A program made the translations under genes and the position numbers. Of a stretch of 64,000 bases of DNA, positions 29,001-36,990 are shown piece by piece; position 1 is the first letter of the stretch; every line of letters starts with the position of its first letter. The DNA lies in assembly GCA_965601475.1 (NCBI GenBank), contig OZ271832.1, forward strand, positions 1,426,001-1,490,000, given 5' to 3'. The notes under the pieces were generated by a model. The model was given only the letters and a program-made list of their open reading frames with translations. It searched no databases and was not told where the DNA came from. This DNA comes from JAWPMT01 sp965601475 (lineage in GTDB: Bacteria > Bacteroidota > Bacteroidia > Cytophagales > Cyclobacteriaceae).

Positions 29001-30228
29001 CTGTCCAGTAGGAGACCAATCCCCAACTGCTACCACCATTGGTTGTTTTGAGCACGTCGATACCCCCAATCAAAGCGATATTGGGGTTGGTAGGATGAAC
29101 GGCCATGATGAGATCATACCAGGCCTGACCCCTTGCAAAATCATTAGAGCTCGACAGAGTACAAGACTGCTCAGTGTAAGCAGGAATCGGAAGGTTGGTC
29201 CAACTTGATCCTCCATTCGTCGTCTTCCTCAGCCAGGCAATGGCGGTATTATTGGAAGCCACAGCATAGACAGTGTTAGGATCTGAAGGTGCAATAGCGA
29301 TCTCGATACGCTCGCCTCCTGTAGCCGGAGTAACGGTAGTCCAGGAAACCCCATCATTGGTTGATTTTCTGAGTCTCCCGGTACTGAATATGCCCTCGCT
29401 TGCATATATATCCCCATTACTCGCTACCTCAATATCCGCATACCTGCCGGTAAACAGTTGCGTCCAGGAGGAGCCTCCGTTCGTTGAGCGGAACAGACCT
29501 TCTCTTGTCGCTGTGAGCACCGTTCCTGTAGGCGTAACCACCACTTTTTGGTTGTAGTGAAAGTCGCTACCGGTGGTGCTGCTAAGCTGACTCCAGGATG
29601 TTCCACCGTTTGTACTCTTCCAGATACCCGCTCCTCTCACAGCATCTGCATTAAAGAATCCCTCACCGGTTCCAACGTAGAACGTCTGGGTGTTGGTAGG
29701 ATCATAGGCAATGGTAGAAATGGCCAGATTTGCCCAGAAATCATCGACATTTTGCCATTGTGTGGAACCTGAGGTAATGTCATTGTTGAACCAAAGTCCA
29801 CCGGCCACACCTGCGGCCCACACCTTCGTGCCCGATACATCATTGGGATCGAACATCAAAGCACGCGTTCGACCACCGACATTGTCCGGCCCTCTTTCAG
29901 CCCAGTTCACGCCCTGGATAGCGCGTTGCTGGTTTTTGGTTATGGTTTTAATCTCCGAAAATGCCTGCAATGTTCTCTGCACAGGGACTGAGTTGGTTGA
30001 AGGGTCCCGAGTCATATCGAAGTTCTGGGTGACGGCCAGGTCCGGGCGATCGTACTTGGGCATGTCATTGACTTCAGCCAAAGTTTTGCCCTGATATACC
30101 TCTCCCGCAGTATCATCAAATATTCTGACGTGGTTGGGATCCGAACGGAAAAAGTAAGTTCCGCATACCCCAATGGCAAGGGCCGCAATAAAAAGTCTCG
30201 GCTTTTGTCTGAGTAATAGTTTCCTCAT
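26041..30228 (-). CDS. Giant T9SS-exported protein with BNR/sortilin-like propeller and fibronectin III domains
   Basis: The protein has 1395 residues. A signal anchor region at the start (MRKLLLRQKPRLFIAALAIG) is followed by a propeller (about 100-770) with many BNR/sialidase-type units such as STNGGTSWSQL and TTNGGSSWTNLP, as in VPS10/exo-alpha-sialidase-like folds. FN3 domains lie at about 780-865 and 1050-1140 (both with WNASTDNVGVTGYNVY). Two jelly-roll (MAM-like) domains lie at about 870-1045 and 1145-1290. The end has a T9SS sorting domain (VYPNPVQDVLNI, DPGVYLLQVV). Such proteins are surface or released enzymes or adhesins. No sialidase Arg triad can be assigned by eye. Confidence 0.88.
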   Translation of the reverse strand: MRKLLLRQKPRLFIAALAIGVCGTYFFRSDPNHVRIFDDTAGEVYQGKTLAEVNDMPKYDRPDLAVTQNFDMTRDPSTNSVPVQRTLQAFSEIKTITKNQQRAIQGVNWAERGPDNVGGRTRALMFDPNDVSGTKVWAAGVAGGLWFNNDITSGSTQWQNVDDFWANLAISTIAYDPTNTQTFYVGTGEGFFNADAVRGAGIWKSTNGGTSWSQLSSTTGSDFHYNQKVVVTPTGTVLTATREGLFRSTNGGSSWTQLFTGRYADIEVASNGDIYASEGIFSTGRLRKSTNDGVSWTTVTPATGGERIEIAIAPSDPNTVYAVASNNTAIAWLRKTTNGGSSWTNLPIPAYTEQSCTLSSSNDFARGQAWYDLIMAVHPTNPNIALIGGIDVLKTTNGGSSWGLVSYWTGACDTYVHADQHAMQFSPTSPNVAIFGNDGGVFYSSNVGNASNPSFVARNNGYNVTQFYGADQINAAGSNFMIAGAQDNGSHRFTNAGINSTTEVTGGDGAFCHIDQVNSTYQFTQYVYNSFYRSTNGGNSFSSILQNQTYGRFINPTDYDDNAKVMYSAANEDQYIYLDNLTGSNGAFLNTVNLGGYQASALKVSPYTANRVFIGTGTSGSSGGSAVFRVDNAAGGSPSVTQISTAAIPGNGYISSIDIGTSDNQLIITYSNYGLTSVWETRNGGSTWVNREGNLPDIPVRWALYNPGNTNEVLLATELGVWSTENVNTASPEWGVTNTGLANVRCDMLQYRPSDGTVLVSTHGRGVFTAQPFSSGGGDTEAPTTPTNLVSSSVTTSSFTVSWNASTDNVGVTGYNVYLNGSLDGSTASTSYDFSGLNAGTTYAVAVEAVDAASNVSGQASINVTTDAAGLSCSTTITSYPYAESFESGTGTFSQGTGDDGNWVNFSGSTPSGTTGPSSASDGSSYFYLEASTNGTAGQIGPNATAILDGPCFDLSGESNASFDFDYHMYGSAMGTLSVEASTDGSTYTQLWSLSGDQGNSWFSASIDLASYLGSTVTVRFVGTTGSSWQSDMAIDNVSVDTGSGGGGDTEAPSTPTNLQASNVQQTELDLTWNASTDNVGVTGYNVYQGSTLLGSVGGTAATITGLTAATTYTFNVSATDAAGNESGLASVEVTTASASGGCTTAAVNFNNFESGFGIWNDGGSDCRRSANDAAYSNGTYSVRLRDNTSSSTTTTDNLNLSTFEELTVSFSYYPRSMETGEDFWLQISTNGGSSYQTVASWASGTDFVNNTRYNETVVINQAFSSTTRLRFRCDASTNSDYVYIDDVDITGCSNGTSTPIFDEASQVAKEDLGDDNLLEFDLDELHVYPNPVQDVLNIKFLPAEAQVRLITLAGRTIRSAENISSIDVSDLDPGVYLLQVVADEESRTFKIFKQ

Positions 30229-30594
30229 TGTTGATTAGGTTTTTTTGAAAAAATGATTTGAGGAAAATAGTTTTTATCCACCTGTGCGGCAAAATGATCA
30301 TATGCACAATGCATTATGTACCCCGGTGGCCTGCAATGCGTGTTTTTACTACCGCAACGCTTGCCGGAACTGAGAAAAAAATTATCAACGCAGCTAAGAA
30401 AATTATTATCGCAAAACCCTCATGAGACCTCAGACCTCAGGTCACCTGGAAAAAGACCCTCGCTGTCCGACTCGCATATAAAGGGCAATAGGAAAGTTCA
30501 GCATGCCATGGGGTATCAAACCCATTTTCTTGAATCCTGAAAGAGACTGGAGCAGGAAAAATCAATTAGATTAGAATGTGAAGACACTAAATCA
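30229..30594. other. Divergent intergenic region between the giant T9SS gene and the cytochrome gene
   Basis: These 366 bases separate two divergent starts and should carry both promoters. For the leftward gene a possible -33 TTG and a TATTTT element 20 bases apart can be read on the minus strand (about 30255-30290), a weak match. I see no riboswitch fold that I can name, and the 74-codon open frame inside has no protein character. Confidence 0.4.
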
Positions 30595-31212
30595 ATGAAA
30601 AAACTGCTGATCCTTTCGAGCTTCCTGGTCCTTGCGATAGGAAGTCTAACCCACGCCGCCCTCCACGGCAACGTGGACAAAGCATCCAACTTCCTTGCTC
30701 AAAATCAGGAACCACTACCAGGCAAAGTGGAAAGTCTCAATGCTTTCAATAAGATGATGGATGTCCTTGAACACCCTCGTTGTCTCAACTGCCATGTGGC
30801 TGATGACATCCCGAAACAAGGGTTAGATCAACGACCCCATCGATTCGGAATCACGCGTGTAAATGCTGAGGGAGCCACCAATTGCAATACTTGCCACCAA
30901 GCCTCCAACAACAACTACTCCGGTGTGCCCGGCGCACCGCACTGGTCGCTGGCCCCGCACAGTATGCGATGGGAAGGATTGTCAAGGTTGGAGATCGCGC
31001 GATCTATGATGAACCGGGTCAATAATGGCGATCGCTCTCCTGAAGACATTTTGCACCACATGACAGAAGATCCACTTGTACTGTGGGCGTGGGAACCCGG
31101 AATCGATGTGAACGGAGAACCGCGAGCGTTGCCACCGGTATCCAAAGACGAATACATCGCCGCGGTGAAAACCTGGATTGACCTGGGGGCCATCGTCCCT
31201 GAAGCTGAATAA
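30595..31212 (+). CDS. Dihaem c-type cytochrome-like protein
   Basis: The protein has 205 residues and a signal peptide ending near THA. Two haem-binding CxxCH motifs are visible: C63-L-N-C66-H67 and C97-N-T-C100-H101, with the last part (WIDLGAIVPE) typical of cytochromes that sit beside dehydrogenases. The gene is followed by the two-subunit molybdenum hydroxylase genes with gaps of 17 and 4 bases. It probably takes the electrons of that enzyme in the periplasm and passes them to the respiratory chain. Confidence 0.9.
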   Translation: MKKLLILSSFLVLAIGSLTHAALHGNVDKASNFLAQNQEPLPGKVESLNAFNKMMDVLEHPRCLNCHVADDIPKQGLDQRPHRFGITRVNAEGATNCNTCHQASNNNYSGVPGAPHWSLAPHSMRWEGLSRLEIARSMMNRVNNGDRSPEDILHHMTEDPLVLWAWEPGIDVNGEPRALPPVSKDEYIAAVKTWIDLGAIVPEAE

Positions 31213-31229
31213 CCTGAATTTATGCCAAC

Positions 31230-31706
31230 ATGAATATATCATTTAACATCAATGGAAAATCCCTAACGGTCGATGTAGATCCCGAAATGCCACTGCTGTG
31301 GGTAGTGAGGGATGTGCTCGATTTGAAAGGAACGAAATTTGGCTGCGGCAAAGCAGCCTGTGGTGCTTGCACCTTGCATGTAGATGGGGAAGCGGTGAGG
31401 TCCTGCTCTTTTGCCGTGAAATATGCCGAAGGCAAGACTGTCACCACCATCGAAGGGTTGGGGACCCCGGATAATCCCCACCCGGTGCAACAAGCCTGGG
31501 TGGAAGAGGTCGTTCCTCAGTGTGGCTACTGCCAGCCGGGGTTCATGATGGCTTCTGCTGCGTTGATCGCCAAAAAGAACGAACCTACGGACGAAGACAT
31601 CGACAACTACATTCTCAATGTATGTAGATGTGGAACCCACTATCGGATTCGCAAAGCCATCAAGAAAGCTGCTGCGATTCAATCCAAAGACCTTTTGAAC
31701 ACCTGA
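31230..31706 (+). CDS. (2Fe-2S) small subunit of molybdenum hydroxylase, IorA-like
   Basis: The protein has 158 residues and contains both iron-sulphur clusters of the family. The plant-type ferredoxin cluster is seen as CGKAACGACTLHVDG with a later Cys in RSCSF; the second helical cluster is seen as CGYCQPGF and CRCGTHYRIRKAI. The [2Fe-2S] chain carries electrons from the molybdenum subunit to the cytochrome upstream. The size and order (small subunit before large, no FAD subunit) match the isoquinoline 1-oxidoreductase/aldehyde dehydrogenase group. The stop lies four bases before the large subunit start. Confidence 0.9.
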   Translation: MNISFNINGKSLTVDVDPEMPLLWVVRDVLDLKGTKFGCGKAACGACTLHVDGEAVRSCSFAVKYAEGKTVTTIEGLGTPDNPHPVQQAWVEEVVPQCGYCQPGFMMASAALIAKKNEPTDEDIDNYILNVCRCGTHYRIRKAIKKAAAIQSKDLLNT

Positions 31707-31710
31707 TACC

Positions 31711-33891
31711 ATGGCTGAGAATAAGAAGTTATCACGAAGAAAATTCATCGTCCGCTCTCTAATAGGGGGAACAGGTGTTGTTTTGGGATCTGCCTACATC
31801 GGCAGAAACGCACTCCGCAGGTCCATATACCCGATGCTGGACGATCCGAACAACCTCGTGTACATCGGAGACACGAGCAAGCCCCTGATGTGGTTTGAAA
31901 TCAATGATCAAAACCAGATCACCCTCCACAGCCCCAAGGTAGAAATGGGACAGGGCACATTCACTGGCATGGCGCAACTGGCCGCCGATGAGTTGGAAGT
32001 TAATATTGACCAAATACGGGTTGTTCATGCCGCTTCTGCAACTGGAAACATTGACGGAATGAGTACAGGTGGCAGCACGTCCATTGCCGGGTTTTGGCAA
32101 CCATTGCGTGAACTGGCGGCAACCATGCGTGAAATGCTGACCATTGAAGGTGCAAAGCAACTGGGTGCAGACCGTAGTACGGTAACAGTGCAAGCGGGCA
32201 AAGTTTCCGCTGACGGAAAATCCCTGACGTACGGGGAGATCGTTGCAGGTGTAACCGAGTGGGACATCCCTGAAACTCCAGCACTCAAGCCCATCGAGGA
32301 ATATAAGTATATTGGAAAACCGATCGACCGGGTCGACCTGGAAGCTAAAGTCTACGGTGATCCGATCTTCGGGATGGATGCAGCCATTCCGGGAATGCTC
32401 TACGGTTCGGTGGTCAGGCCACCAAAAATCGGAGCGAAATTCAAGGATGCAGATATCAGTGAAGCTGAAAGCATGCCTGGGGTAGTAAAAATTGTCAAAG
32501 AAGCAGATTTCGTGGGGGTTGTCGCGAATTCTTTCATTGAGGCCGAGAACGCGAAAAGCCGCATTCAGGTGACCTGGGAAACAGAGCGGGACTGGAACAC
32601 TGAGGACATTGAAGAGATGATCAGGGTAGGTTCGGGAAAAGCCATGACCATACAGAAGGAAGGCGACACCTTTGAAGCCAGCGAAGGCGATTCTGGCTAT
32701 TTCGAGATGGAGTTCAAGTCCCCCATTGGCGCCCATGCACAGCTTGAACCGAATGGCGCTGTCGCTGATGTCACCGATGAAGCGGCCACGATACACATTT
32801 CGACTCAAGTCGTGAAAATGACCCGTTCCGAAGTGGCTGAAAGGCTAGGATTGGATGAGGAAAACGTCAATATCGTTCCTACTTACCTGGGTGGGGGATT
32901 TGGACGTCGACTCCATACACCCAATGCCGTTCAGGCAGCAGTGTTATCCAAAGCCGTGGGTAAACCGGTGAAATGCTTCTTTAACCGTAAGGAAGAATTC
33001 CAACATGATACTTTCAGACCCCCCACTCACCACATCATGCGAGCCAAGCTCGATGAGGGTGGGAAGATCAATGGCATTGAACACAGTTTCTCCAGCGGTC
33101 ATGTCATGTTTGGTTCTGCCCTCCTACCCCCTATTGCCGGTACGATCCTGGGCGCAGATGCGGGCGCCATCCGCGGAGGATTCTTGCAGTATAAGAATAT
33201 TCCCAATATCCGCGCTATTTCATGGGTGACAGAGCTGCCTTTTGCCACGAGTTGGTGGCGTAGCCTGGGTTTGCTGGCCAACACTTTCGCCATTGAGAGC
33301 TTCATGGACCAGCTGGCCCTTGATCAGGGCAAAGATCCTATTCAGTTTCGATTGGACCACATACAGGACGATGAAGCAGGTGATCGATTGAGGGCCGTGA
33401 TCGAAAGAGCCAAAGACAAAGCAAACTACAAGGATGAGGCCTCGGGCAACCGCGCCATGGGATTTGCATGCTCCACCGATGCAGGCACACCATGTGCCCA
33501 GGTCGTTGAGGTGGCTGTGGTTAATGGTAAGATAAAGGTAGAAAAGGTGGTTTGTGTAATTGACCCCGGATTGGCAGTAAACCCTGACCAGGTTCGGGCG
33601 CAATGCGAAGGCTGCATCAATATGGGTATCAGTGCTGCCATGTTTGAGCGGATGTATGTGAATAATAGTCAACTCTGGCCGACCATCTACGGACCCTATG
33701 AAATGGCCTTGATGAGACACGCACCAAAGGAAATTGATGTCGAAATTATCAATGGTACCGGCAAACCCGGCGCGGTGGGTGAACCTCCACTGGGACCCAT
33801 TGGTGCTGCGATCGGAAACGCAGTATACCGTATAACAGGTAAGCGATTGACGGAACTCCCTTTGCAGAAAAACCTGGAGGCCCTGGTGTAA
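31711..33891 (+). CDS. Molybdopterin-binding large subunit, IorB-like (xanthine dehydrogenase family)
   Basis: The protein has 726 residues. It begins with a Tat signal (SRRKFIVRSLIGG) and is therefore exported folded with cofactor, in contrast to cytoplasmic xanthine dehydrogenase. Motifs of the family are ALEPNGAVAD-like LEPNGAV (residue about 350), GGGFGRR in the molybdopterin-contact region, and near the C-terminus GEPPLGPIGAAIGNAVY with the active-site glutamate. Such enzymes hydroxylate N-heterocycles or aldehydes using water as oxygen source. The exact substrate cannot be told. It forms an operon with the cytochrome and the (2Fe-2S) subunit; a hairpin terminator follows at 33961. Confidence 0.92.
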   Translation: MAENKKLSRRKFIVRSLIGGTGVVLGSAYIGRNALRRSIYPMLDDPNNLVYIGDTSKPLMWFEINDQNQITLHSPKVEMGQGTFTGMAQLAADELEVNIDQIRVVHAASATGNIDGMSTGGSTSIAGFWQPLRELAATMREMLTIEGAKQLGADRSTVTVQAGKVSADGKSLTYGEIVAGVTEWDIPETPALKPIEEYKYIGKPIDRVDLEAKVYGDPIFGMDAAIPGMLYGSVVRPPKIGAKFKDADISEAESMPGVVKIVKEADFVGVVANSFIEAENAKSRIQVTWETERDWNTEDIEEMIRVGSGKAMTIQKEGDTFEASEGDSGYFEMEFKSPIGAHAQLEPNGAVADVTDEAATIHISTQVVKMTRSEVAERLGLDEENVNIVPTYLGGGFGRRLHTPNAVQAAVLSKAVGKPVKCFFNRKEEFQHDTFRPPTHHIMRAKLDEGGKINGIEHSFSSGHVMFGSALLPPIAGTILGADAGAIRGGFLQYKNIPNIRAISWVTELPFATSWWRSLGLLANTFAIESFMDQLALDQGKDPIQFRLDHIQDDEAGDRLRAVIERAKDKANYKDEASGNRAMGFACSTDAGTPCAQVVEVAVVNGKIKVEKVVCVIDPGLAVNPDQVRAQCEGCINMGISAAMFERMYVNNSQLWPTIYGPYEMALMRHAPKEIDVEIINGTGKPGAVGEPPLGPIGAAIGNAVYRITGKRLTELPLQKNLEALV

Positions 33892-33960
33892 TACAGTACA
33901 GGATCTCCCGAATTTTTTCTTTCTCTGAAGAAGAAATGCTCACATCATCAGAAGGAAAAA

Positions 33961-33998
33961 ACTGATAAACCCTCCGACGGAGGGTTTATCAGTTTTGT
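33961..33998. terminator. Bidirectional terminator between convergent genes
   Basis: A perfect 15-bp stem (33961-33975 with 33979-33993, loop GAC) is flanked by an A-run on the left and TTTT on the right. It lies between the convergent large subunit and cupin genes and can end both. Confidence 0.85.
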
Positions 33999-34029
33999 TA
34001 CAACCAGCGCAACGTCGCCGCGGAATTGA

Positions 34030-34686
34030 TTATTCCGTTTCGAAGGGGAAAAAATCCAGGACATCATACTCCCATACATTGGTGGGGAAAATGACGACCA
34101 GGTTAGCAGTCTCTCCTCCAACATTCTTGAATGCATGTGGTACCATTGGTGGAATATTGACAATGTACGGGGCCTCGATGGTAAAAAGTGTATCTCCCAG
34201 AGCATACAAAATGGTCCCTTCCAATAAGACATGTGCTTCCTCCCCTTTGTGGGTATGCAGCGGAGGTGCACCACCAGGGAAGGTCTCTGTGATACCAATC
34301 ACAAGGTTCTGGTAGCTGTGCTTGTAGCCCTCCATCACGTGAACATATTCACCTGGCCCAGGATTGATTACCGGCAGATCCTCTACCTGCGCGGCGTAGT
34401 TCTTCCAGGAAGTGAGTTCCTTGGTCTCATAACCCGGAGGTACTGTGCGTCTTTCAAGCACCTTATGCGCATGATGTTGCGCATGTAGGTACTCCATGAT
34501 TGAATCTGGTACTGTTTTTACTTCATCTACCAGACCTTCGATGGAGAAGGTCTCGGTGATATTGGGATCCGAAGCATCACCATGCGTGTGGGTGTCCGGA
34601 CCGTGCACGTGGGCCTCAGGATTAGGTGATGAGCAAGAAAAGATCATCAGCGAGATACCAAAAGGTATCAGATACAGGTTTTTCAT
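34030..34686 (-). CDS. Cupin-domain lipoprotein
   Basis: I use the ATG at 34686, because it begins a lipoprotein signal (lipobox ending MIFSC). The mature region begins with a His-rich stretch (PEAHVHGPDTHTHGDA), which could bind metal, and contains a cupin domain in the last 110 residues: GAPPLHTHKGEEAHVLLEGTILYALGD and MVPHAFKNVGGE. The two cupin motifs supply His and Glu ligands of a metal site. Activity is unknown; a sugar-binding, isomerase or oxidase role is possible. It sits alone between a terminator and the EthD-like gene. Confidence 0.8.
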   Translation of the reverse strand: MKNLYLIPFGISLMIFSCSSPNPEAHVHGPDTHTHGDASDPNITETFSIEGLVDEVKTVPDSIMEYLHAQHHAHKVLERRTVPPGYETKELTSWKNYAAQVEDLPVINPGPGEYVHVMEGYKHSYQNLVIGITETFPGGAPPLHTHKGEEAHVLLEGTILYALGDTLFTIEAPYIVNIPPMVPHAFKNVGGETANLVVIFPTNVWEYDVLDFFPFETE

Positions 34687-34758
34687 TTGTTTAGGTTTGG
34701 TGAGACTAAATATCACCAATTCCTGGCATTAATACCGTTCCCCTGCCAAAATGAAAAT

Positions 34759-35079
34759 TCACGAGATAATCTCACTAATCTGCAAAATCGGATCAATTTC
34801 CGTACATTTTCTTTGGTCTGCCCCAATTTCCTCCCCATGCGCATGAAAGAGCTGCAGAAAGTCCGCCCTCGAATCAAAATACATGTTGGTGATCGTCACA
34901 AAAGGTGAGGGTTCAGCCTCTAAGGCCTCTATGCCCTTCTCTACATGGTACCCCTTAAGTGCATCTCCAAACAATGAAGCAACCAGGGGCATGTGCTTTT
35001 CGACGTAATAAGCGTGGTCAAATGACTTTCCAGATGTTGCCGGGTACAATGCCGTGACTTTGACTTTTCCTTGTTCCAT
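34759..35079 (-). CDS. EthD-family small protein
   Basis: The protein has 106 residues with the dimeric alpha/beta-barrel EthD pattern: VKVTALYPATSGKSFDHAYYVEKHMPLVASLFGDALKGYHVEKGIEAL followed by YFDSRADFLQLFHAHGEEIGAD. EthD proteins take part in ether or quinone metabolism, but most family members have no known role. It is a single gene; the next sequence upstream is a hydrolase remnant. Confidence 0.85.
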   Translation of the reverse strand: MEQGKVKVTALYPATSGKSFDHAYYVEKHMPLVASLFGDALKGYHVEKGIEALEAEPSPFVTITNMYFDSRADFLQLFHAHGEEIGADQRKCTEIDPILQISEIIS

Positions 35080-35189
35080 ACCCTAAATCTCATGAGGAAT
35101 CGGTGGGATGCCAAAGGTAGATTGGATAAATCGAGAGGATACAAAAGCAGGCACACATCCATGGGACATGCACCCGCCAAGTAGTAATC

Positions 35190-35345
35190 CTACCAATAAG
35201 ACAACCAACCAACCAGTCTACCATTAAAAGTGGCGTCAAGAATTACTCCCAGATTGTGATCAGCGCCCTCTACAACCTCATATTGTACCATTCCACCCTG
35301 AGTTTTCATCTTCTCGACTACCATCTCGCCATATGCATGCCCTTT
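35190..35345 (-). pseudogene. 3' remnant of an alpha/beta-hydrolase gene
   Basis: On the minus strand a 52-codon frame encodes a C-terminal hydrolase piece: GHAYGEMVVEKMKTQGGMVQ, then YEVVEGADHNLGVIL, ending RLVGWLSYW and stop. The GADH motif corresponds to the catalytic histidine near the end of dienelactone-hydrolase or prolyl-oligopeptidase-type folds. The 5' part with the nucleophile is gone; the neighbouring sequence upstream is a GIY-YIG remnant and a repeat block, so the gene was cut by an insertion or deletion there. Confidence 0.6.
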
Positions 35346-35442
35346 TTCTTTTTCCTGCACCAACCCTTGATTTGCTTCTCGAAATTGATAGTGTGATTGA
35401 TGAACTGAAATTGCTCCTTATAAACCATGGAAACAGGTCTTC
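35343..35442 (-). pseudogene. GIY-YIG endonuclease remnant
   Basis: About 100 bases match the internal part of the intact GIY-YIG gene at 36478-36780 with only scattered changes, for example CCAACCCTTGATTTGCTTCT and TGATTGATGAACTGAAATTG in both. Similarity stops abruptly at the right after ACAGGTCTTC. No start, no C-terminus and no catalytic GIY part remain. Confidence 0.75.
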
Positions 35443-35486
35443 AATTGAAGGTATGAGCTCTCTTGTGGAAGAGAAGGGACTCTAGG

Positions 35487-35720
35487 TGTCTCCTTCGACA
35501 AGCTCAGGATGACACCAATACGCCGGACGGTCTGAATCAGGGATGACACCAGAAGTAAATACAGCAGCGCTCAGGATGGAGCCAGAAAGCTTTGGTCAAC
35601 TCGAAAGGAGGCTACTCGTGAGGACGGGCTGCATTTCGGAGCTTATCTCATTCGGCTCGTCAAAGTGAATAAAGTACGATCTGTGAGGCCCTGTCACACT
35701 GAGCTTGTCGAAGTGTAAAC
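35487..35720. repeat. Mobile repeat block 1 (234 bp, inverted ends)
   Basis: The block begins with TGTCTCCTTCGACAAGCTCA and ends with TGAGCTTGTCGAAGTGTAAA; the core CTTCGACAAGCTCA and its complement form imperfect terminal inverted repeats of about 24 bases. It is repeated nearly fully at 36206-36468 and partly at 36816-36955. The ends match a short sequence that recurs in many Bacteroidota genomes (from memory, not checked). It has no coding capacity and resembles a MITE-like element. Confidence 0.75.
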
Positions 35721-35721
35721 G

Positions 35722-35829
35722 ATCATTGAATTCTCTGATGGCCTTTTCTCCCCATTGTTTCTCCAGATACTCCAGTAGGTTCAAATAGTCTTGTCTAGAT
35801 CAAGGAGACCATTCGATTGATTTGGTCAT
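35722..35829 (-). pseudogene. Broken RelE/ParE-type toxin gene
   Basis: From an ATG at 35829 that overlaps the antitoxin stop (ATGA) the frame reads MTKSIEWSP, then an in-frame TGA at 35800-35802, then SRQDYLNLLEYLEKQWGEKA and IREFND. This is the first third of a ParE/RelE toxin (I-x-W-S-P start, then YLEKQWGEKA). After codon 36 the sequence turns into repeat block 1. The toxin is therefore doubly dead: a nonsense codon and loss of the catalytic C-terminus. Confidence 0.75.
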
Positions 35830-36059
35830 AGATTGTACTTCTCTCGTACTTCATTCATTACGTGCTCATGGGATATGCCCTGATAGCGATCAAGTTGAGA
35901 TAAGCCTTCATTGATCGCTTCTCTTTCATCTTCACTTGTCTCATCCCACCAATCAACTTCCTTAGATTTCTTCAAAGCAATGAACTCCTTGAGCGTCTTT
36001 GGATCATTCAATCCCGCTAGCCATTCCAACAGATTCAATTTCTCAGCCTGTAAATCCAT
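35826..36059 (-). CDS. Antitoxin of a ParE/RelE-type TA pair
   Basis: I chose the ATG at 36059, which gives 77 residues, the normal size; the longer frame has no similarity. The pattern MDLQAEKLNLLEWLAGLNDP and VDWWDETSEDEREAINEGLS, with GISHEHVMNEV near the end, fits the small Bacteroidota antitoxins that precede ParE-like toxins. It neutralises the toxin by direct binding and represses its own promoter. The stop overlaps the toxin start (ATGA), the usual coupled layout, but that toxin is broken, so the antitoxin is an orphan here. Its own frame looks intact. Confidence 0.7.
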   Translation of the reverse strand: MDLQAEKLNLLEWLAGLNDPKTLKEFIALKKSKEVDWWDETSEDEREAINEGLSQLDRYQGISHEHVMNEVREKYNL

Positions 36060-36205
36060 GATTAACCTCTTTTCTACAAAGTAACGATTTATCATAATAT
36101 TCTCGTTTATCAAACCAAAAGTGGGAACCCTACGAAAACCCTCCGGCAATCAATTCATTCTCTACCCCTCCCAAGGGAATTCGTTTCCAGATGAGTCTCT
36201 CTCGG

Positions 36206-36468
36206 TGTCTCCTTCGACAAGCTCAGGATGACACCAATATGCCCGACGGTCCGAATCAGGGATGACACCAAAAGTTGCACACAGTAGTGCTCAGGATGGA
36301 GCCAGAAAGCTTTGGTCAACTCGAAAGGAGGCTACTCGTGAGGACAGGCTGCTTTTGCGAGCATATCTCATTCAGCTCGTCAAAGTGAATAAAGTACGAT
36401 CTGTGAGGCCCTGTCACACTGAGCTTGTCGAAGTGAACGTGTCACACTGAGCTTGTCGAAGTGTAAAC
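36206..36468. repeat. Mobile repeat block 2 (263 bp)
   Basis: This copy matches block 1 over its full length (for example AGCTTTGGTCAACTCGAAAG and GTGAATAAAGTACGATCTGT in both), and has an extra duplication of the right end (GTCACACTGAGCTTGTCGAA occurs twice). Its flank GGGAATTCGTTTCCAG also recurs before block 3. It ends 9 bases from the stop of the GIY-YIG gene. Confidence 0.75.
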
Positions 36469-36477
36469 GCCCTACAT

Positions 36478-36780
36478 TCAATCGTCCTTCCCTTGCTGTG
36501 AATAGTTCTTGGATAGTTCTGGCAGAAGGTCCCAACGTTGATTGATTAGGGCTTCCTTCTTCTTCCTGCGCCAACCCTTGATTTGCTTCTCGAAGTTGAT
36601 AGCATGATTGATGAACTGAAATTGCTCCTGATATACTAGTGAAACAGGTCTTCGACCAAATGTATAAGACCCCTTGTTTGTACCTTGCTCGTGCTCCCAA
36701 AGTCTTCGGACCATGTTGTTGGTTACTCCAGTATAGTACGAATTGTCACTACAGCGTAGAATGTATACAGTGTATTTCAT
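36478..36780 (-). CDS. Small stand-alone GIY-YIG endonuclease (UPF0213-like)
   Basis: The protein has 100 residues and is a lone GIY-YIG domain: YTVYILRCSDNSYYTGVTNN (VYI and YTG being the two halves of the signature), then MVRRLWEHEQGTNKGSYTFG with the catalytic Arg, and NFEKQIKGWRRKKKEALINQ, with the metal-binding Glu. Such proteins are thought to nick or cut DNA and are found in Bacteroidota in multiple copies beside short repeats. Here the gene lies between repeat blocks 2 and 3 and a broken copy lies 1 kb away. I infer that the gene and repeats move or spread together. No substrate is known. Confidence 0.88.
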   Translation of the reverse strand: MKYTVYILRCSDNSYYTGVTNNMVRRLWEHEQGTNKGSYTFGRRPVSLVYQEQFQFINHAINFEKQIKGWRRKKKEALINQRWDLLPELSKNYSQQGKDD

Positions 36781-36815
36781 AGATCTTTTGATTTGGGAAT
36801 TCGTTTCCAGTTGAG

Positions 36816-36955
36816 TGTCTCCTTCGACAAGCTCAGGATGACACCAATACGCCGGACGGTCTGAATCAGGGATGACACCAAAAAATGCATCCAGCAGCGC
36901 TCAGGATGACACTAAAAAACCTAGTCGGCCATGCAAAGGATGACACCTCTTTCAA
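36816..36955. repeat. Mobile repeat block 3 (partial)
   Basis: The left end and the first 75 bases (GACACCAATACGCCGGACGG, CTGAATCAGGGATGACACCA) match block 1 almost perfectly, then the copy diverges while keeping short GGATGACAC motifs. It lies directly upstream of the GIY-YIG start, so the gene is bracketed by two blocks. Confidence 0.7.
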
Positions 36956-36990
36956 CATCCTATACGGCCGGACTCAGCGCGCTTTGAGCA

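Noticed and set aside
30229..30594. Molybdenum-cofactor riboswitch before the cytochrome/molybdenum hydroxylase operon
   Set aside because: I could not find the conserved helix pattern, and the intergenic DNA looks like ordinary promoter sequence.
31759..32808. 349-codon open frame on the minus strand
   Set aside because: It lies fully inside the molybdenum subunit gene in the opposite frame and has no protein features.
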